A program made the position numbers and the translations under genes. Under the pieces are notes generated by a model that ran no database searches, was not told the DNA's origin, and saw only the letters and a list, made by a program, of their open reading frames with translations. From Kitasatospora sp. SUK 42 (GTDB lineage: Bacteria; Actinomycetota; Actinomycetes; Streptomycetales; Streptomycetaceae), in contig NZ_LFMD02000002.1 of NCBI RefSeq assembly GCF_015776785.2, positions 1,785,950 through 1,849,949 on the forward strand: a stretch of 64,000 bases of DNA. Direction: 5' to 3'. This document shows, piece by piece, positions 34,073-42,415 of this stretch. How positions within the stretch are numbered: the first letter of the stretch is position 1; every line of letters starts with the position of its first letter.

Positions 34073-35070
34073 CCTCGGTCCTCCCACTGGAGCCGGGCGA
34101 CCGCGTCCAGGATCCGGTCCACCCCGGGCAGGTGGTGGTGCTCCAGCATCGGCGGCGGGTACGGGATGTCGAAGCCGGTGACCCGCAGCACGGGCGCGGC
34201 CAGGTGGTGGAAGCAGCGCTCGGTGACTCGCGCGGCGATCTCCGCGCCGGTGCCGCCGAAGCCGCTCGCCTCGTGCACCACCACGGCCCGGCCGAGCGAG
34301 CGCACCACCCGGCAGACCGTCTCGTCGTCGAAGGGCACCAGGGTGCGCAGGTCCAGCACCGCGAGGTCCCAGCCCTCGGCCTTCGCCGCCTCGGCCGCCT
34401 CCAGGCAGACCGGCAGCGAGGGGCCGTAGGTGATCAGCACCGCGGAGGTGCCGGTGCGCCGCAGCACCGCCCGGCCGATCGGCTCGACCGGCGCCGCCGG
34501 ATCGAACTCGGCCTTGCCCCAGTAGAGCCGCTTGGGCTCCAGGAAGACCACCGGGTCGTCGGAGGCGATCGAGGCGCGCAGCAGCCCGTAGGCGTCGGCC
34601 ACCGTGCCGGGGGTGACCACGTGCAGACCGGGCGTACTGGCGTAGTACGCCTCGGAGGCGTCGCTGTGGTGCTCGACGCCGCCGATGCCGCCGCCGTACG
34701 GGATGCGGACGGTGATCGGCAGCGGGAGCCGGCCGGCCGTGCGGTTGCGCATCTTGGCGACGTGCGAGAACAGCTGCTCCAGCGCCGGGTAGGCGAAGGC
34801 GTCGAACTGCATCTCGACCACCGGGCGCAGCCCGTACATCGCCATGCCGATCGCGGTGCCGAGGATGCCGGCCTCGGCGAGCGGGGTGTCCAGGCAGCGG
34901 TCCGGGCCGAACTCGGCCGTCAGGCCGTCGGTGATCCGGAAGACGCCGCCGAGCGCGCCGACGTCCTCGCCGAGCACGTGCACCGTCGGATCCTCGCGCA
35001 GGGCGTCCCGCAGCGCCGAGTTGAGCGCCTGCGCCATCGAGCTCGTGCGCACGGGAGTAGCTGTGGACAT
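34069..35070 (-). CDS. bkdB: branched-chain 2-oxoacid dehydrogenase E1 beta
   Basis: 333 aa. Forms the alpha2beta2 thiamine-diphosphate enzyme with E1alpha. Family text: HVLGEDVGALGGVFRITDGL, RCLDTPLAEAGILGTAIGMA, PVVEMQFDAFAYPALEQL, RIPYGGGIGGVEHHSDASEAYYASTPGL, VFLEPKRLYW, and VVHEASGFGGTGAEIAA. Length is normal. The ATG overlaps the E1alpha stop by one base (TGATG), so the genes are tightly coupled. Confidence 0.97.
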   Translation of the reverse strand: MSTATPVRTSSMAQALNSALRDALREDPTVHVLGEDVGALGGVFRITDGLTAEFGPDRCLDTPLAEAGILGTAIGMAMYGLRPVVEMQFDAFAYPALEQLFSHVAKMRNRTAGRLPLPITVRIPYGGGIGGVEHHSDASEAYYASTPGLHVVTPGTVADAYGLLRASIASDDPVVFLEPKRLYWGKAEFDPAAPVEPIGRAVLRRTGTSAVLITYGPSLPVCLEAAEAAKAEGWDLAVLDLRTLVPFDDETVCRVVRSLGRAVVVHEASGFGGTGAEIAARVTERCFHHLAAPVLRVTGFDIPYPPPMLEHHHLPGVDRILDAVARLQWEDRG

Positions 35071-36209
35071 CAGTGCTGCACCTCGGCCTCTGCGGCCAGC
35101 TCGGCGGACAACTGGGCGGCCTGCTCCCGCAGTTGCGGGGTCGGCTCGGCGTAGACGTGGGCGAACAGCGCCATCGGGTCGAGCTCCGGGTCGGCATGGA
35201 ACTCGGCCCGCATCCGGGCCGCCAGCGCCTCCGCCTCGTCCGCCGCCTCCTGCACCAACCGGTCGTCCAGCACGTCGAGTTCGCGCAGCGAACGCTCCAT
35301 CAGCAGGATCGGGTCGTGCTCCCGCCAGGCCGCCACCTCGGGTTCGGTGCGGTAGCGGGTGGCGTCGTCGGCGTTGGTGTGGGCGTCGATGCGGTAGGTC
35401 AGCGCCTCGACCAGGGTCGGGCCGTCGCCACCGCGGGCCCGCTCGACCGCCTCGGTGAGCACGCCGTGCAGGGCGGGCGCGTCGTTGCCGTCCACCAGCC
35501 GGCCCGGCATGCCGTAGCCGACGGCCTTGTGCGCCAGGCTGGGCGCGGCGGACTGTGCGCTGAGCGGGACGGAGATCGCGTAGCCGTTGTTCTGCACCAG
35601 GAAGACCACCGGCGCCCTGAGCACGGCGGCGAAGTTCAGCGCCTCGTGGAAGTCGCCCTCGCTGGTGCCGCCGTCGCCGAGCATGGCCAGCGCGACCACC
35701 GGCTCGCCGCGCAGCCGGGCGGCGTGCGCCAGCCCGACGGCGTGCGGGGCCTGGGTGCCGAGCGGGGTGCAGAGCGGGGCGGTGCGGCTGGCCAGCGGGT
35801 CGTAGCCGGTGTGGGCGTTGCCGCGCAGCAGGGTCAGCGCCTCCAGCGGGTCGACGCCCCGGGAGACCACGGCGAGGGTGTCGCGGTAGCTGGGGAAGAG
35901 CCAGTCGCGCTCGCCGAGCACCAGCGCGGCGGCGACCTGGCAGGCCTCCTGGCCGGTGGAGGCCGGGTAGACGGCGAGGCGTCCCTGCTTGGTGAGGGTG
36001 GTGGCCTGCTGGTTGTACCGCCGGCCGACGACCAGGCGGCGGTACAGCTCGCGCAGCAGCGCCGGGTCGTACTTCTCCAGCCCGGGGGTGCCGAGCACCC
36101 GGACGGGGGAGACGTCCGGCAGGAGCGGGGCCGGGTCGGTGCGCGGGGCGGTGGCCCCGGGCAGCCAGCCGGGCAGGCCGGTGTGGTGTCTGTGGTCGAG
36201 AACGGTCAT
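35070..36209 (-). CDS. bkdA: branched-chain 2-oxoacid dehydrogenase E1 alpha
   Basis: 379 aa. Decarboxylates branched 2-oxoacids from Val, Leu and Ile and supplies starter units for branched fatty acids and polyketides. The thiamine-diphosphate motif is GDGGTSEGDFHEALNFAAVL ... FLVQNN (about 178-206). YASTGQEACQ-like text (VYPASTGQEACQVAAAL) and the loop YRIDAHTNADDATRYRTE are diagnostic. First gene of the bkd operon. A palindrome (36245-36258) lies 35 bp upstream of its start, and the Lrp gene is divergent. Confidence 0.97.
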   Translation of the reverse strand: MTVLDHRHHTGLPGWLPGATAPRTDPAPLLPDVSPVRVLGTPGLEKYDPALLRELYRRLVVGRRYNQQATTLTKQGRLAVYPASTGQEACQVAAALVLGERDWLFPSYRDTLAVVSRGVDPLEALTLLRGNAHTGYDPLASRTAPLCTPLGTQAPHAVGLAHAARLRGEPVVALAMLGDGGTSEGDFHEALNFAAVLRAPVVFLVQNNGYAISVPLSAQSAAPSLAHKAVGYGMPGRLVDGNDAPALHGVLTEAVERARGGDGPTLVEALTYRIDAHTNADDATRYRTEPEVAAWREHDPILLMERSLRELDVLDDRLVQEAADEAEALAARMRAEFHADPELDPMALFAHVYAEPTPQLREQAAQLSAELAAEAEVQH

Positions 36210-36244
36210 CTCGGGGCACCTCCATGGATGGCGGGGGGCTCCCT

Positions 36245-36258
36245 ACCGATTGTTCGGT
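36245..36258. promoter_or_regulatory. operator ACCGA-ttgt-TCGGT upstream of bkd operon
   Basis: Perfect inverted repeat ACCGA (36245-36249), 4 nt, TCGGT (36254-36258). It lies between bkdA (minus, start 36209) and the Lrp gene (plus, start 36360). The same operator with the spacer TCGT occurs upstream of paaN at 38943-38956. It is a probable binding site of the TetR protein at 36825. Confidence 0.75.
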
Positions 36259-36359
36259 CGTCTGTTCATCTTGACCAGAAGCGTGACAAGGTGGTGGACA
36301 TTCGGCCCGAGCGGCGGTCGACTGGTGGCAGTGCGTCCAATCGGTGGGGGTGGGGGGTC

Positions 36360-36821
36360 ATGTCGGCTGAACAGATGTCCAGACTCGACCGGGTCGACCG
36401 GTCGATCCTGCGGCTGCTGCAGCAGGACGGTCGCGCCTCCATCCGCTCGGTGGCCGAGCGGGTGCACGTGTCCCGGGCCAACGCGTACGCCCGGATCTCC
36501 AGGATGGTCGAGGACGGCGTCATCCGCGGCTTCACCGCCAGGGTCGACCACGAACGGGCCGGGCAGGGCGCGTCCGCCTACATCACCCTGAAGATCGTCC
36601 AGAACTCCTGGCGCACCGTGCGCGAGCAGCTGCTGGAGCTGCCCGGGGTCGCCCACATCGCCCTGGTCGGCGGAGACTTCGACGTGCTGCTGCTGGTGCA
36701 CACCGCCGACAACCACGCCCTGCGGGAGCTGGTGCTGAACCGCATCCAGTCCATCCCGCAGGTGCTGGGCACCCGGACCATGCTGGTCTTCGAGGAGACC
36801 GACCAGGTGCCCCCGGACTGA
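36360..36821 (+). CDS. Lrp/AsnC family regulator (BkdR-like)
   Basis: 153 aa from ATG at 36360 with a G-rich ribosome site. The AsnC helix-turn-helix reads LDRVDRSILRLLQQDGRASIRSVAERVHVSRANAYARISRM (about 8-48). The RAM ligand/oligomer domain follows with VAHIALVGGDFDVLLLVHTADNHALREL. These regulators sense amino acids; divergent position to the bkd genes is typical for BkdR, an activator or repressor of branched-chain amino acid catabolism. Confidence 0.94.
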   Translation: MSAEQMSRLDRVDRSILRLLQQDGRASIRSVAERVHVSRANAYARISRMVEDGVIRGFTARVDHERAGQGASAYITLKIVQNSWRTVREQLLELPGVAHIALVGGDFDVLLLVHTADNHALRELVLNRIQSIPQVLGTRTMLVFEETDQVPPD

Positions 36822-36824
36822 GGC

Positions 36825-37409
36825 CTACCGGGCCCGCAGCCCGTCGAAGGCCAGGTGGACCACCGCGTCCGCCACCCCGTCGGCCGCCTTGAGGCCCGGC
36901 CGGTACCACTCCACGATCGAGTTGATCATCCCGAACAGCAGCCGGGTGGCCAGCCGCGGCTCCACGTCCGCGCGCAGCGAACCGTCCGCCACCGCCGCCC
37001 GCAGCAGCTCGGCGACCTGGTGGTCGAAGTCCCGCCGCCGCTCCAGCGCCCACTGCTCGGTGGCCGTGTTGCCGCGCACCCGCAGCAGCAGCGTCACGTA
37101 CGGCAGCTCCGCCAGCAGCACCTCCGCGGTGCGCCGCACCACGTGCTCCAGCCGCTCCACCGCCGGGCCCTCGACCGCGGCCGGCTCGGCCAGGATCGCG
37201 AACAGCCCGTCCAGCGCCCGCCCGACGGCCAGCCGCAGCAGCTCCTCCTTGCCGCGGACGTGGTGGTAGATGGAGGACTTGGAGATCCCGGCCGCCCGGG
37301 ACAGGTCCTCCATCGAGGTGCCGTCGTAACCGCGCTCGTTGAACACGTCGACGGTCACCGCGAGCAGTGACTCCACGGTGTAGGCGGGGCGCGTGGTGTG
37401 ATCGGCCAT
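36825..37409 (-). CDS. TetR family regulator (PaaR-like candidate)
   Basis: 194 aa from ATG at 37409. N-terminal helix-turn-helix: DVFNERGYDGTSMEDLSRAAGISKSSIYHHVRGKEELL (about 20-57), a very canonical TetR domain. The C-terminal domain is of the TetR_C type with GMINSIVEWYRPGLKAADGVAD. It lies between the bkd operon and paaN; both carry the same ACCGA-N4-TCGGT operator, so it is the best candidate to bind both. TetR proteins of this kind often respond to acyl-CoA, such as phenylacetyl-CoA. Three nt separate its stop from the Lrp stop (convergent). Confidence 0.92.
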   Translation of the reverse strand: MADHTTRPAYTVESLLAVTVDVFNERGYDGTSMEDLSRAAGISKSSIYHHVRGKEELLRLAVGRALDGLFAILAEPAAVEGPAVERLEHVVRRTAEVLLAELPYVTLLLRVRGNTATEQWALERRRDFDHQVAELLRAAVADGSLRADVEPRLATRLLFGMINSIVEWYRPGLKAADGVADAVVHLAFDGLRAR

Positions 37410-37454
37410 CCTCCGAGTATCCCCGGCCTCCGTGCGCGGTACGCGATCGGGTCG

Positions 37455-37470
37455 ACCGGTCCGTTCCGGT
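37455..37470. promoter_or_regulatory. inverted repeat ACCGG-N6-CCGGT upstream of the TetR gene
   Basis: ACCGG (37455-37459) and CCGGT (37466-37470), perfect, 6-nt spacer. It lies between the divergent TetR gene (start 37409) and the mannosyltransferase-like gene (start 37556). It differs from the ACCGA-N4-TCGGT operator, so it may be an independent site or a coincidental G/C palindrome. Confidence 0.35.
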
Positions 37471-37555
37471 CCGATTGGTCCATGCCAGTGAGGGGGCGGA
37501 ACCCCTAGACTCTGCGGACGATCGTCCACGTCCAGCAGGCTGGGGTCCACAGCTG

Positions 37556-38821
37556 ATGAACGCAATACCGGCAGTCGCCTCCGACGTGCCCGAGCAGCGC
37601 AGCGGCGGCCCGGAGGACGTCCCGCAGACCTGGCAGGAACGCGGCCGAGCCCTGGTGGTCCGCTTCGGTCCGGCCGTGTGGTGCTACGCGGTGCTGAAGC
37701 TGATCGGCTTCACCGTGTTCATGAAGCTGCTCTCCTTCGCCGGCGACTACGCCACCAAGCCGGCCCGGTTCGGCGGCGGCGCCAACCCCTGGGACGTGCT
37801 GGCCACCTGGGACGGCTGGTGGTACCAGCAGGTCGCGCAGTTCGGCTACCACCCGGCGCTGGTCGAGATCCCGAACGGGCCGATCGGTTTCAACGTCGAG
37901 CAGAACTCGGCCGCCTTCTTCCCGCTCTACCCGGGCCTGATGCGGCTGACCTCGGACGTCACCGGCCTCGGCCTGTACGGCGCCGGGATGCTGGTCTCGG
38001 TGGTCGCCTCGCTGTTCGCGGCCGCCGGGATCTACGCCGTGGTGGAGAAGCTGTCCGGCCCCCGGGCGGGCGTGATCGCGGCCGGGATCTGGGCGATCGC
38101 CCCGGGCTCGGGCGCCGAGTGGGCGGTCTACTCGGACTCCACCTTCGTCGCGCTGGCCGCCTGGGCCTGCTACTGCGTGATGACCAAACAGTGGATCGCG
38201 GCCGGGGTGATCACCCTGGTCGCCGGGCTCAACCGGCCGACCTCGGCGGCGCTGATCGGCGCGGTCGGCCTGGCCGCGATCGTCGAGCTGTACCGACGGG
38301 AGAGCGGCGTCCTGCGCCCGCTGGTCGCGATGGTGCTGGCCCCGGTCGGCCTGCTCGGCTACGTGGCCTGGGTGGGCTGGCGCACGGGCGAGTGGGGCGG
38401 CTACTTCCGGCTGCAGCACGACGCCTGGCTGCACTACTTCGACGGGGGCCAGGGCACCTGGCACGCGATCCGCGGGGTGCTGCTGGGCCGCAACGACTAC
38501 CCCTTCGCCTTCCCGGTGCCGGACCTGCTGGCCACCCTGATCGTGCTCAGCCTGCCGGTGCTGATCGTGCTGCTCGTGCGGCTGCGCCCGCCGCTGGTGC
38601 TGACCGCCTACACGCTGGCGACGATCGTCTCGGTGCTCGGGAGCCTGGGCATCTTCGGCAACGTCTCGCGCTACCTGCTGCCGGCGTTCCCGCTGTTCAT
38701 CGCGCTCGCGGTGGGGATGCGCAAGCTCAGCTGGCCGGTGCTGGCCGCCGTGCTGGGCAGCGGCGCGGTGGCCTCGGGCTGGTACGCCGGGTACGTGCTC
38801 TTCGAGCTCGGCGTGCCGTAG
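37556..38821 (+). CDS. PIG-V-like membrane mannosyltransferase
   Basis: 421 aa with a cytoplasmic N-terminus and about eight to ten transmembrane helices. The luminal-type active-site region is DVLATWDGWWYQQVAQFGYH (W-D-x-W-W-Y, about 81-100), the hallmark of GPI mannosyltransferase 2 (PIG-V/GT76-like) proteins, followed by AAFFPLYPGLMRL. Later blocks: GIWAIAPGSGAEWAVYSDSTFVALAAW and LNRPTSAALIGAVGL. In bacteria such enzymes use polyprenyl-phosphate mannose for protein or lipid glycosylation at the outer membrane face; the acceptor is unknown. A terminator follows. Confidence 0.88.
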   Translation: MNAIPAVASDVPEQRSGGPEDVPQTWQERGRALVVRFGPAVWCYAVLKLIGFTVFMKLLSFAGDYATKPARFGGGANPWDVLATWDGWWYQQVAQFGYHPALVEIPNGPIGFNVEQNSAAFFPLYPGLMRLTSDVTGLGLYGAGMLVSVVASLFAAAGIYAVVEKLSGPRAGVIAAGIWAIAPGSGAEWAVYSDSTFVALAAWACYCVMTKQWIAAGVITLVAGLNRPTSAALIGAVGLAAIVELYRRESGVLRPLVAMVLAPVGLLGYVAWVGWRTGEWGGYFRLQHDAWLHYFDGGQGTWHAIRGVLLGRNDYPFAFPVPDLLATLIVLSLPVLIVLLVRLRPPLVLTAYTLATIVSVLGSLGIFGNVSRYLLPAFPLFIALAVGMRKLSWPVLAAVLGSGAVASGWYAGYVLFELGVP

Positions 38822-38842
38822 ACCGTTGCCGTCCGACCCCCA

Positions 38843-38879
38843 GGGGGCGTGTCCCGTGCGGACGCGCCCCCACTCTTTT
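38843..38879 (+). terminator. intrinsic terminator with T-run
   Basis: GGGGGCGTGTCC (38843-38854) pairs with GGACGCGCCCCC (38860-38871), 12 bp with one G-T pair, 5-nt loop, then actctttt. The T-run makes it one of the clearest factor-independent terminators in the window. Confidence 0.9.
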
Positions 38880-38942
38880 GTCGCGATCCGCCGCGCTCCG
38901 TCTCGATCCGTCTCGATCCGTCCGCCGAACCCTCGTGAGCCG

Positions 38943-38956
38943 ACCGATCGTTCGGT
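38943..38956 (+). promoter_or_regulatory. operator ACCGA-tcgt-TCGGT upstream of paaN
   Basis: Perfect inverted repeat, ACCGA (38943-38947) and TCGGT (38952-38956), 43 bp before the paaN start. The wider text ACCGATCGTTCGGTTACT resembles the ACCG-N6-CGGT core I recall for corynebacterial PaaR sites. It matches the bkd operator at 36245-36258 at 13 of 14 positions. Confidence 0.75.
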
Positions 38957-38998
38957 TACTCTGGGCTTGTCCCGTCCTCCCCTCTGAGGAGCGCACAG

Positions 38999-40699
38999 AT
39001 GTCCGCAGCGGTCACCCACCCCCTCGTCAGCGAGCTGGTCGAGCGCCACCAGGCCACCCTGGACGCCGCGCTCGCCGCCGCCGCCAAGCGCGACTACTGG
39101 TCCCCGTACCCCGAGTTCCCGAAGGCGTACGGCGAGAGCGGCCCGGCGGACGGCAAGGCCGCCTTCGACGCCCTGCTCGGCAAGCCCTTCGTCCTCGACG
39201 GGCACCCCACCGACGGCGACCAGGTCGGCGGCGAGGCCTCCCCGTACGGCGTCGAGCTGGGCATCACCTACCCGCACGCCGATCCGGAGTCGCTGATCTC
39301 CGCGCTGCGCGCCGCCCAGCCCGGCTGGGCCGCCGCCGGCCCGCTGGAGCGCGCCGCCGTCTGCCTGGAGATCCTGCACCGGATCAACGCCCGCTCCCAC
39401 GCGTTCGCCCAGGCCGTCATGCACACCACCGGCCAGGCCTACGGGATGGCCTTCCAGGCCGGCGGCCCGCACGCCCAGGACCGCGGCCTGGAGGCCGTCG
39501 CCTACGCCTACGCCGAGCAGACCCGGCTGCCGCGGCGCGCCGACTGGACCAAGCCCCAGGGCAAGCGCGAGCCGCTGGTGATGACCAAGGAGTTCACCGT
39601 CGTCCCGCGCGGCCTCGCGCTGCTGATCGGCTGCAACACCTTCCCCACCTGGAACGGCTACCCGGGCCTGTTCGCCTCGCTGGCCACCGGCAACCCGGTG
39701 CTGGTCAAGCCGCACCCCCGGGCCGTCCTGCCGCTCGCGCTGACCGTGCGGACCGCCCGCGAGGTGCTCTCCGAGGCCGGCTTCGACCCCAACCTGGTCT
39801 GCCTGGCCGCCGAGCACGAGGGCGGCACCGTCGCCCAGGCCCTCGCCGTCCGGCCCGAGGTCAAGCTGATCGACTACACCGGCTCCACCGCCTTCGGCGA
39901 CTGGCTGGAGGAGCACGCCCGGCAGGCGCAGGTCTACACCGAGAAGGCCGGCGTCAACGCGGTGGTGATCGACTCCACCGACGACTACAAGGGCATGCTG
40001 GGCAACCTGGCCTTCGCGCTCTCGCTCTACAGCGGCCAGATGTGCACCACCCCGCAGAACCTGCTGATCCCGCGCGGCGGCATCGCCACCGACCAGGGCG
40101 ACAAGTCCTTCGACCAGGTCGTCGGCGACCTCGCCGCCGCCATCGAGGGCCTGCTCTCCGACGACGCCCGCGCCGCCGCCATCCTCGGCGCCGTGGTCAA
40201 CCCGGGCGTGCTGCAGCGCTCGGCCGCCGCGGCCGGCGGAGAGTACGGCGAACTCGCCCTCGCCCCGCGCGCGGTGACCTCGCCCGACTTCCCCGGCGCG
40301 ACCGTCCGCACCCCCGCGCTGGTCAAGCTCAACGCCGACAAGCCGGACGACCGCTCGGTCTTCCGCACCGAGTGCTTCGGCCCGGTCTCCTTCGCCGTCG
40401 CCGTCGAATCCACCCCCGCCGCCGTCGAGTTGTTGCGCACCACGGTCCGGGAACAGGGCGCCATGACGGCCACCGGCTACACCACCTCGCCCGAGGTGGA
40501 GGCCCTGCTGGTCGAGGCCGCGCTGGACGCCGGCGTCTCGCTCTCGCTCAACCTCACCGGCGGCGTCTACCCCAACCAGACCGCCGCCTTCTCCGACCTG
40601 CACGGCACCGGCGCCAACCCGGCCGCCAACTCGGCCTACTGCGACGGCGCGTTCGTCGCCAACCGGTTCCGCACGGTGGAGGTCCGCCGCCACGCCTGA
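38999..40699 (+). CDS. paaN: phenylacetic acid degradation protein PaaN (aldehyde dehydrogenase family)
   Basis: 566 aa. A ring-opening/aldehyde-dehydrogenase-type enzyme of the phenylacetate pathway. Family blocks: PLVSELVERHQATLDAALAA, TYPHADPESLISALRAAQPGW, TGQAYGMAFQAGGPHAQDRG, and the dehydrogenase core with LIDYTGSTAFGDWLEEHA, the catalytic Glu in VYTEKAGVN and the catalytic Cys in SGQMCTTPQNLLIP. In the PaaZ-less group PaaN replaces the fused dehydrogenase. The start ATG follows GAGGAG. No other paa gene is visible here, so it is a stand-alone unit under the operator at 38943. Confidence 0.95.
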   Translation: MSAAVTHPLVSELVERHQATLDAALAAAAKRDYWSPYPEFPKAYGESGPADGKAAFDALLGKPFVLDGHPTDGDQVGGEASPYGVELGITYPHADPESLISALRAAQPGWAAAGPLERAAVCLEILHRINARSHAFAQAVMHTTGQAYGMAFQAGGPHAQDRGLEAVAYAYAEQTRLPRRADWTKPQGKREPLVMTKEFTVVPRGLALLIGCNTFPTWNGYPGLFASLATGNPVLVKPHPRAVLPLALTVRTAREVLSEAGFDPNLVCLAAEHEGGTVAQALAVRPEVKLIDYTGSTAFGDWLEEHARQAQVYTEKAGVNAVVIDSTDDYKGMLGNLAFALSLYSGQMCTTPQNLLIPRGGIATDQGDKSFDQVVGDLAAAIEGLLSDDARAAAILGAVVNPGVLQRSAAAAGGEYGELALAPRAVTSPDFPGATVRTPALVKLNADKPDDRSVFRTECFGPVSFAVAVESTPAAVELLRTTVREQGAMTATGYTTSPEVEALLVEAALDAGVSLSLNLTGGVYPNQTAAFSDLHGTGANPAANSAYCDGAFVANRFRTVEVRRHA

Positions 40700-40706
40700 C
40701 CCACGA

Positions 40707-40758
40707 GTGAACCGCCGACCCCCGGTGGCCATCCGCCACCGGGGGCCCGGCGGTTCAC
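40707..40758 (+). terminator. large two-part terminator after paaN
   Basis: Outer stem GTGAACCGCCG (40707-40717) with CGGCGGTTCAC (40748-40758), inner stem CCCCCGGTGG with CCACCGGGGG and a 6-nt loop. Very stable hairpin, 7 nt after the paaN stop. Confidence 0.92.
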
Positions 40759-40843
40759 GCCTCTCACCGCGCCCGCGATGATGGAGGCTGGGAGAACGCC
40801 GTGAACGGCGTCCAACCGCCCTCCGAACAACGGGAGCTGAGAC

Positions 40844-42331
40844 ATGGCTGTGAAGCCGACGACCGAAACCGACGTCCTGATCGTCGGCGCCGGACCGACC
40901 GGACTGCTGCTGGCCGGCGACCTCGCCGCCGCCGGAGTCGGCGTCACCCTCCTGGAGAAGCGGGCGGCCGAGTCCAACCTCACCCGGGCCTTCGCCGTGC
41001 ACGCCCGCAGCCTGGAGCTGCTGGACGCCCGGGGCCTGGCCGAGGAGCTGATCGCCACCGGCCGCCCGCTCGGCGCGCTGAAGATGTTCGACCGCTTCAC
41101 CATCGACCTCCAGTCGCTGCCGACCCGCTTCCCGTTCGTCCTGATCACCCCGCAGTACAACGTCGAACGGCTGCTCCAGGAGCGCGCCGAGCGGGCCGGC
41201 GCCGTGATCGAGCGCGGCGCCGAGGTCACCGGGCTGCACCAGGACGCCGAGGGCGTGACCCTGGAGACGAAGGACGGGCGGAGCCACCGCGCCCGCTACG
41301 CGGTCGGCACCGACGGCGTCCACTCCGCCGTCCGCGAGCTGCTCGGCATCCCCTTCCCCGGCGAGTCCGTGGTGGACTCCGTCTCCCTGGCCGACGTCCG
41401 GCTGGAGCGCGAACCCGCCCAGGCGATCACCGTCGGCGCCAACGAGGCCGGCTTCTCCTTCATCGTCCCCTTCGGCGACGGCTGGTACCGGATCATCGCC
41501 TGGGACCGCCACGCCCAGCGCTCGGACGGCACCACCCCCACGCCCGAGGAGCTCACCGCCGTCGTCCGGGCCACCTCCGGCGAGGACTACGGCCTGCACG
41601 ACGTCCGCTGGAGCTCCACCTTCCACAGTGACGAGCGCCAGGCCCCCAACTACCGCTCCGGCCGGGTCTTCCTGGCCGGCGACGCCGCCCACTGCCACTC
41701 CCCGGCCGGCGGCCAGGGCATGAACACCGGCCTCCAGGACGCCGCCAACCTGTCCTGGAAGCTCGCCGCCGCCCTCCAGGGCCGGGCCACCGACGCGCTG
41801 CTCGACACCTACCAGAGCGAGCGGCACCCGGTCGGCCGGATGGTGCTGCGCACCTCCGGCGCGCTGATCCGGCTCGCGCTCGCCGAGTCCGCCCCCACCC
41901 GCGCCCTGCGCGGGGCGCTCACCGCGCTCGGCAGCCACCTCGACCTGCTCACCGAGCGCGGCGCCCGGCTGGTCTCCGGCATCGACATCTCCTACCCCGC
42001 CCCCAGGGACGCCCACCCGCAGGTCGGCAAGCGCGTCCCGGACCTGCGGCTGACCGCCCTGAGCAAGCCCGCCGAGGGCGAGCCGGCCGGCCCCGAGCGG
42101 CTCTACGAGGCGCTGCGCGCCGGGAAGTTCGTGCTGGTCAGCAATGACGAACTGGCCGCCGCCGAACCCTGGGCGGACCGCATGGTCTCCGCCGCCCCCG
42201 CCGACCCGCACGGCAAGCTCGCCGACACCGTGCTGCTGATCCGCCCGGACGGCTACGTCGCCTGGGGCGCCGTCGACCCGGGCCAGCGCGAGTTGACCGC
42301 CGCCCTCACCGACTGGCTGGGCGCGGCCTGA
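40844..42331 (+). CDS. FAD-dependent aromatic monooxygenase (PheA/TfdB-like)
   Basis: 495 aa. NAD(P)H-dependent hydroxylation, often of phenolic or polyketide substrates. FAD motifs: VLIVGAGPTGLLLAG (GxGxxG, about 11-25), the DG motif in YAVGTDGVHSAVRELLGI (about 150), and the GD motif in GRVFLAGDAAHCHSPAGGQGMNTGLQDAANL (about 273-303). A C-terminal thioredoxin-like domain is suggested by VGKRVPDLRLTAL and LIRPDGYVAWG, as in phenol hydroxylase relatives. No neighbouring pathway genes identify the substrate. Confidence 0.95.
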   Translation: MAVKPTTETDVLIVGAGPTGLLLAGDLAAAGVGVTLLEKRAAESNLTRAFAVHARSLELLDARGLAEELIATGRPLGALKMFDRFTIDLQSLPTRFPFVLITPQYNVERLLQERAERAGAVIERGAEVTGLHQDAEGVTLETKDGRSHRARYAVGTDGVHSAVRELLGIPFPGESVVDSVSLADVRLEREPAQAITVGANEAGFSFIVPFGDGWYRIIAWDRHAQRSDGTTPTPEELTAVVRATSGEDYGLHDVRWSSTFHSDERQAPNYRSGRVFLAGDAAHCHSPAGGQGMNTGLQDAANLSWKLAAALQGRATDALLDTYQSERHPVGRMVLRTSGALIRLALAESAPTRALRGALTALGSHLDLLTERGARLVSGIDISYPAPRDAHPQVGKRVPDLRLTALSKPAEGEPAGPERLYEALRAGKFVLVSNDELAAAEPWADRMVSAAPADPHGKLADTVLLIRPDGYVAWGAVDPGQRELTAALTDWLGAA

Positions 42332-42415
42332 CGGACCGTCCGGCGGGTGCGTGCGCGAGGGCCGCCGCGCACCCGCCGGGCCGCCGCCGGACCGCCGGGC
42401 GGTGACCGTCGTCCG

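Noticed and set aside
37505..42211. 1568-codon minus-strand frame across mannosyltransferase, paaN and monooxygenase genes
   Set aside because: Antisense of three well-supported plus-strand genes; Gly/Val/Glu/Asp-rich with no domain. Long antisense frames are expected at this base composition.
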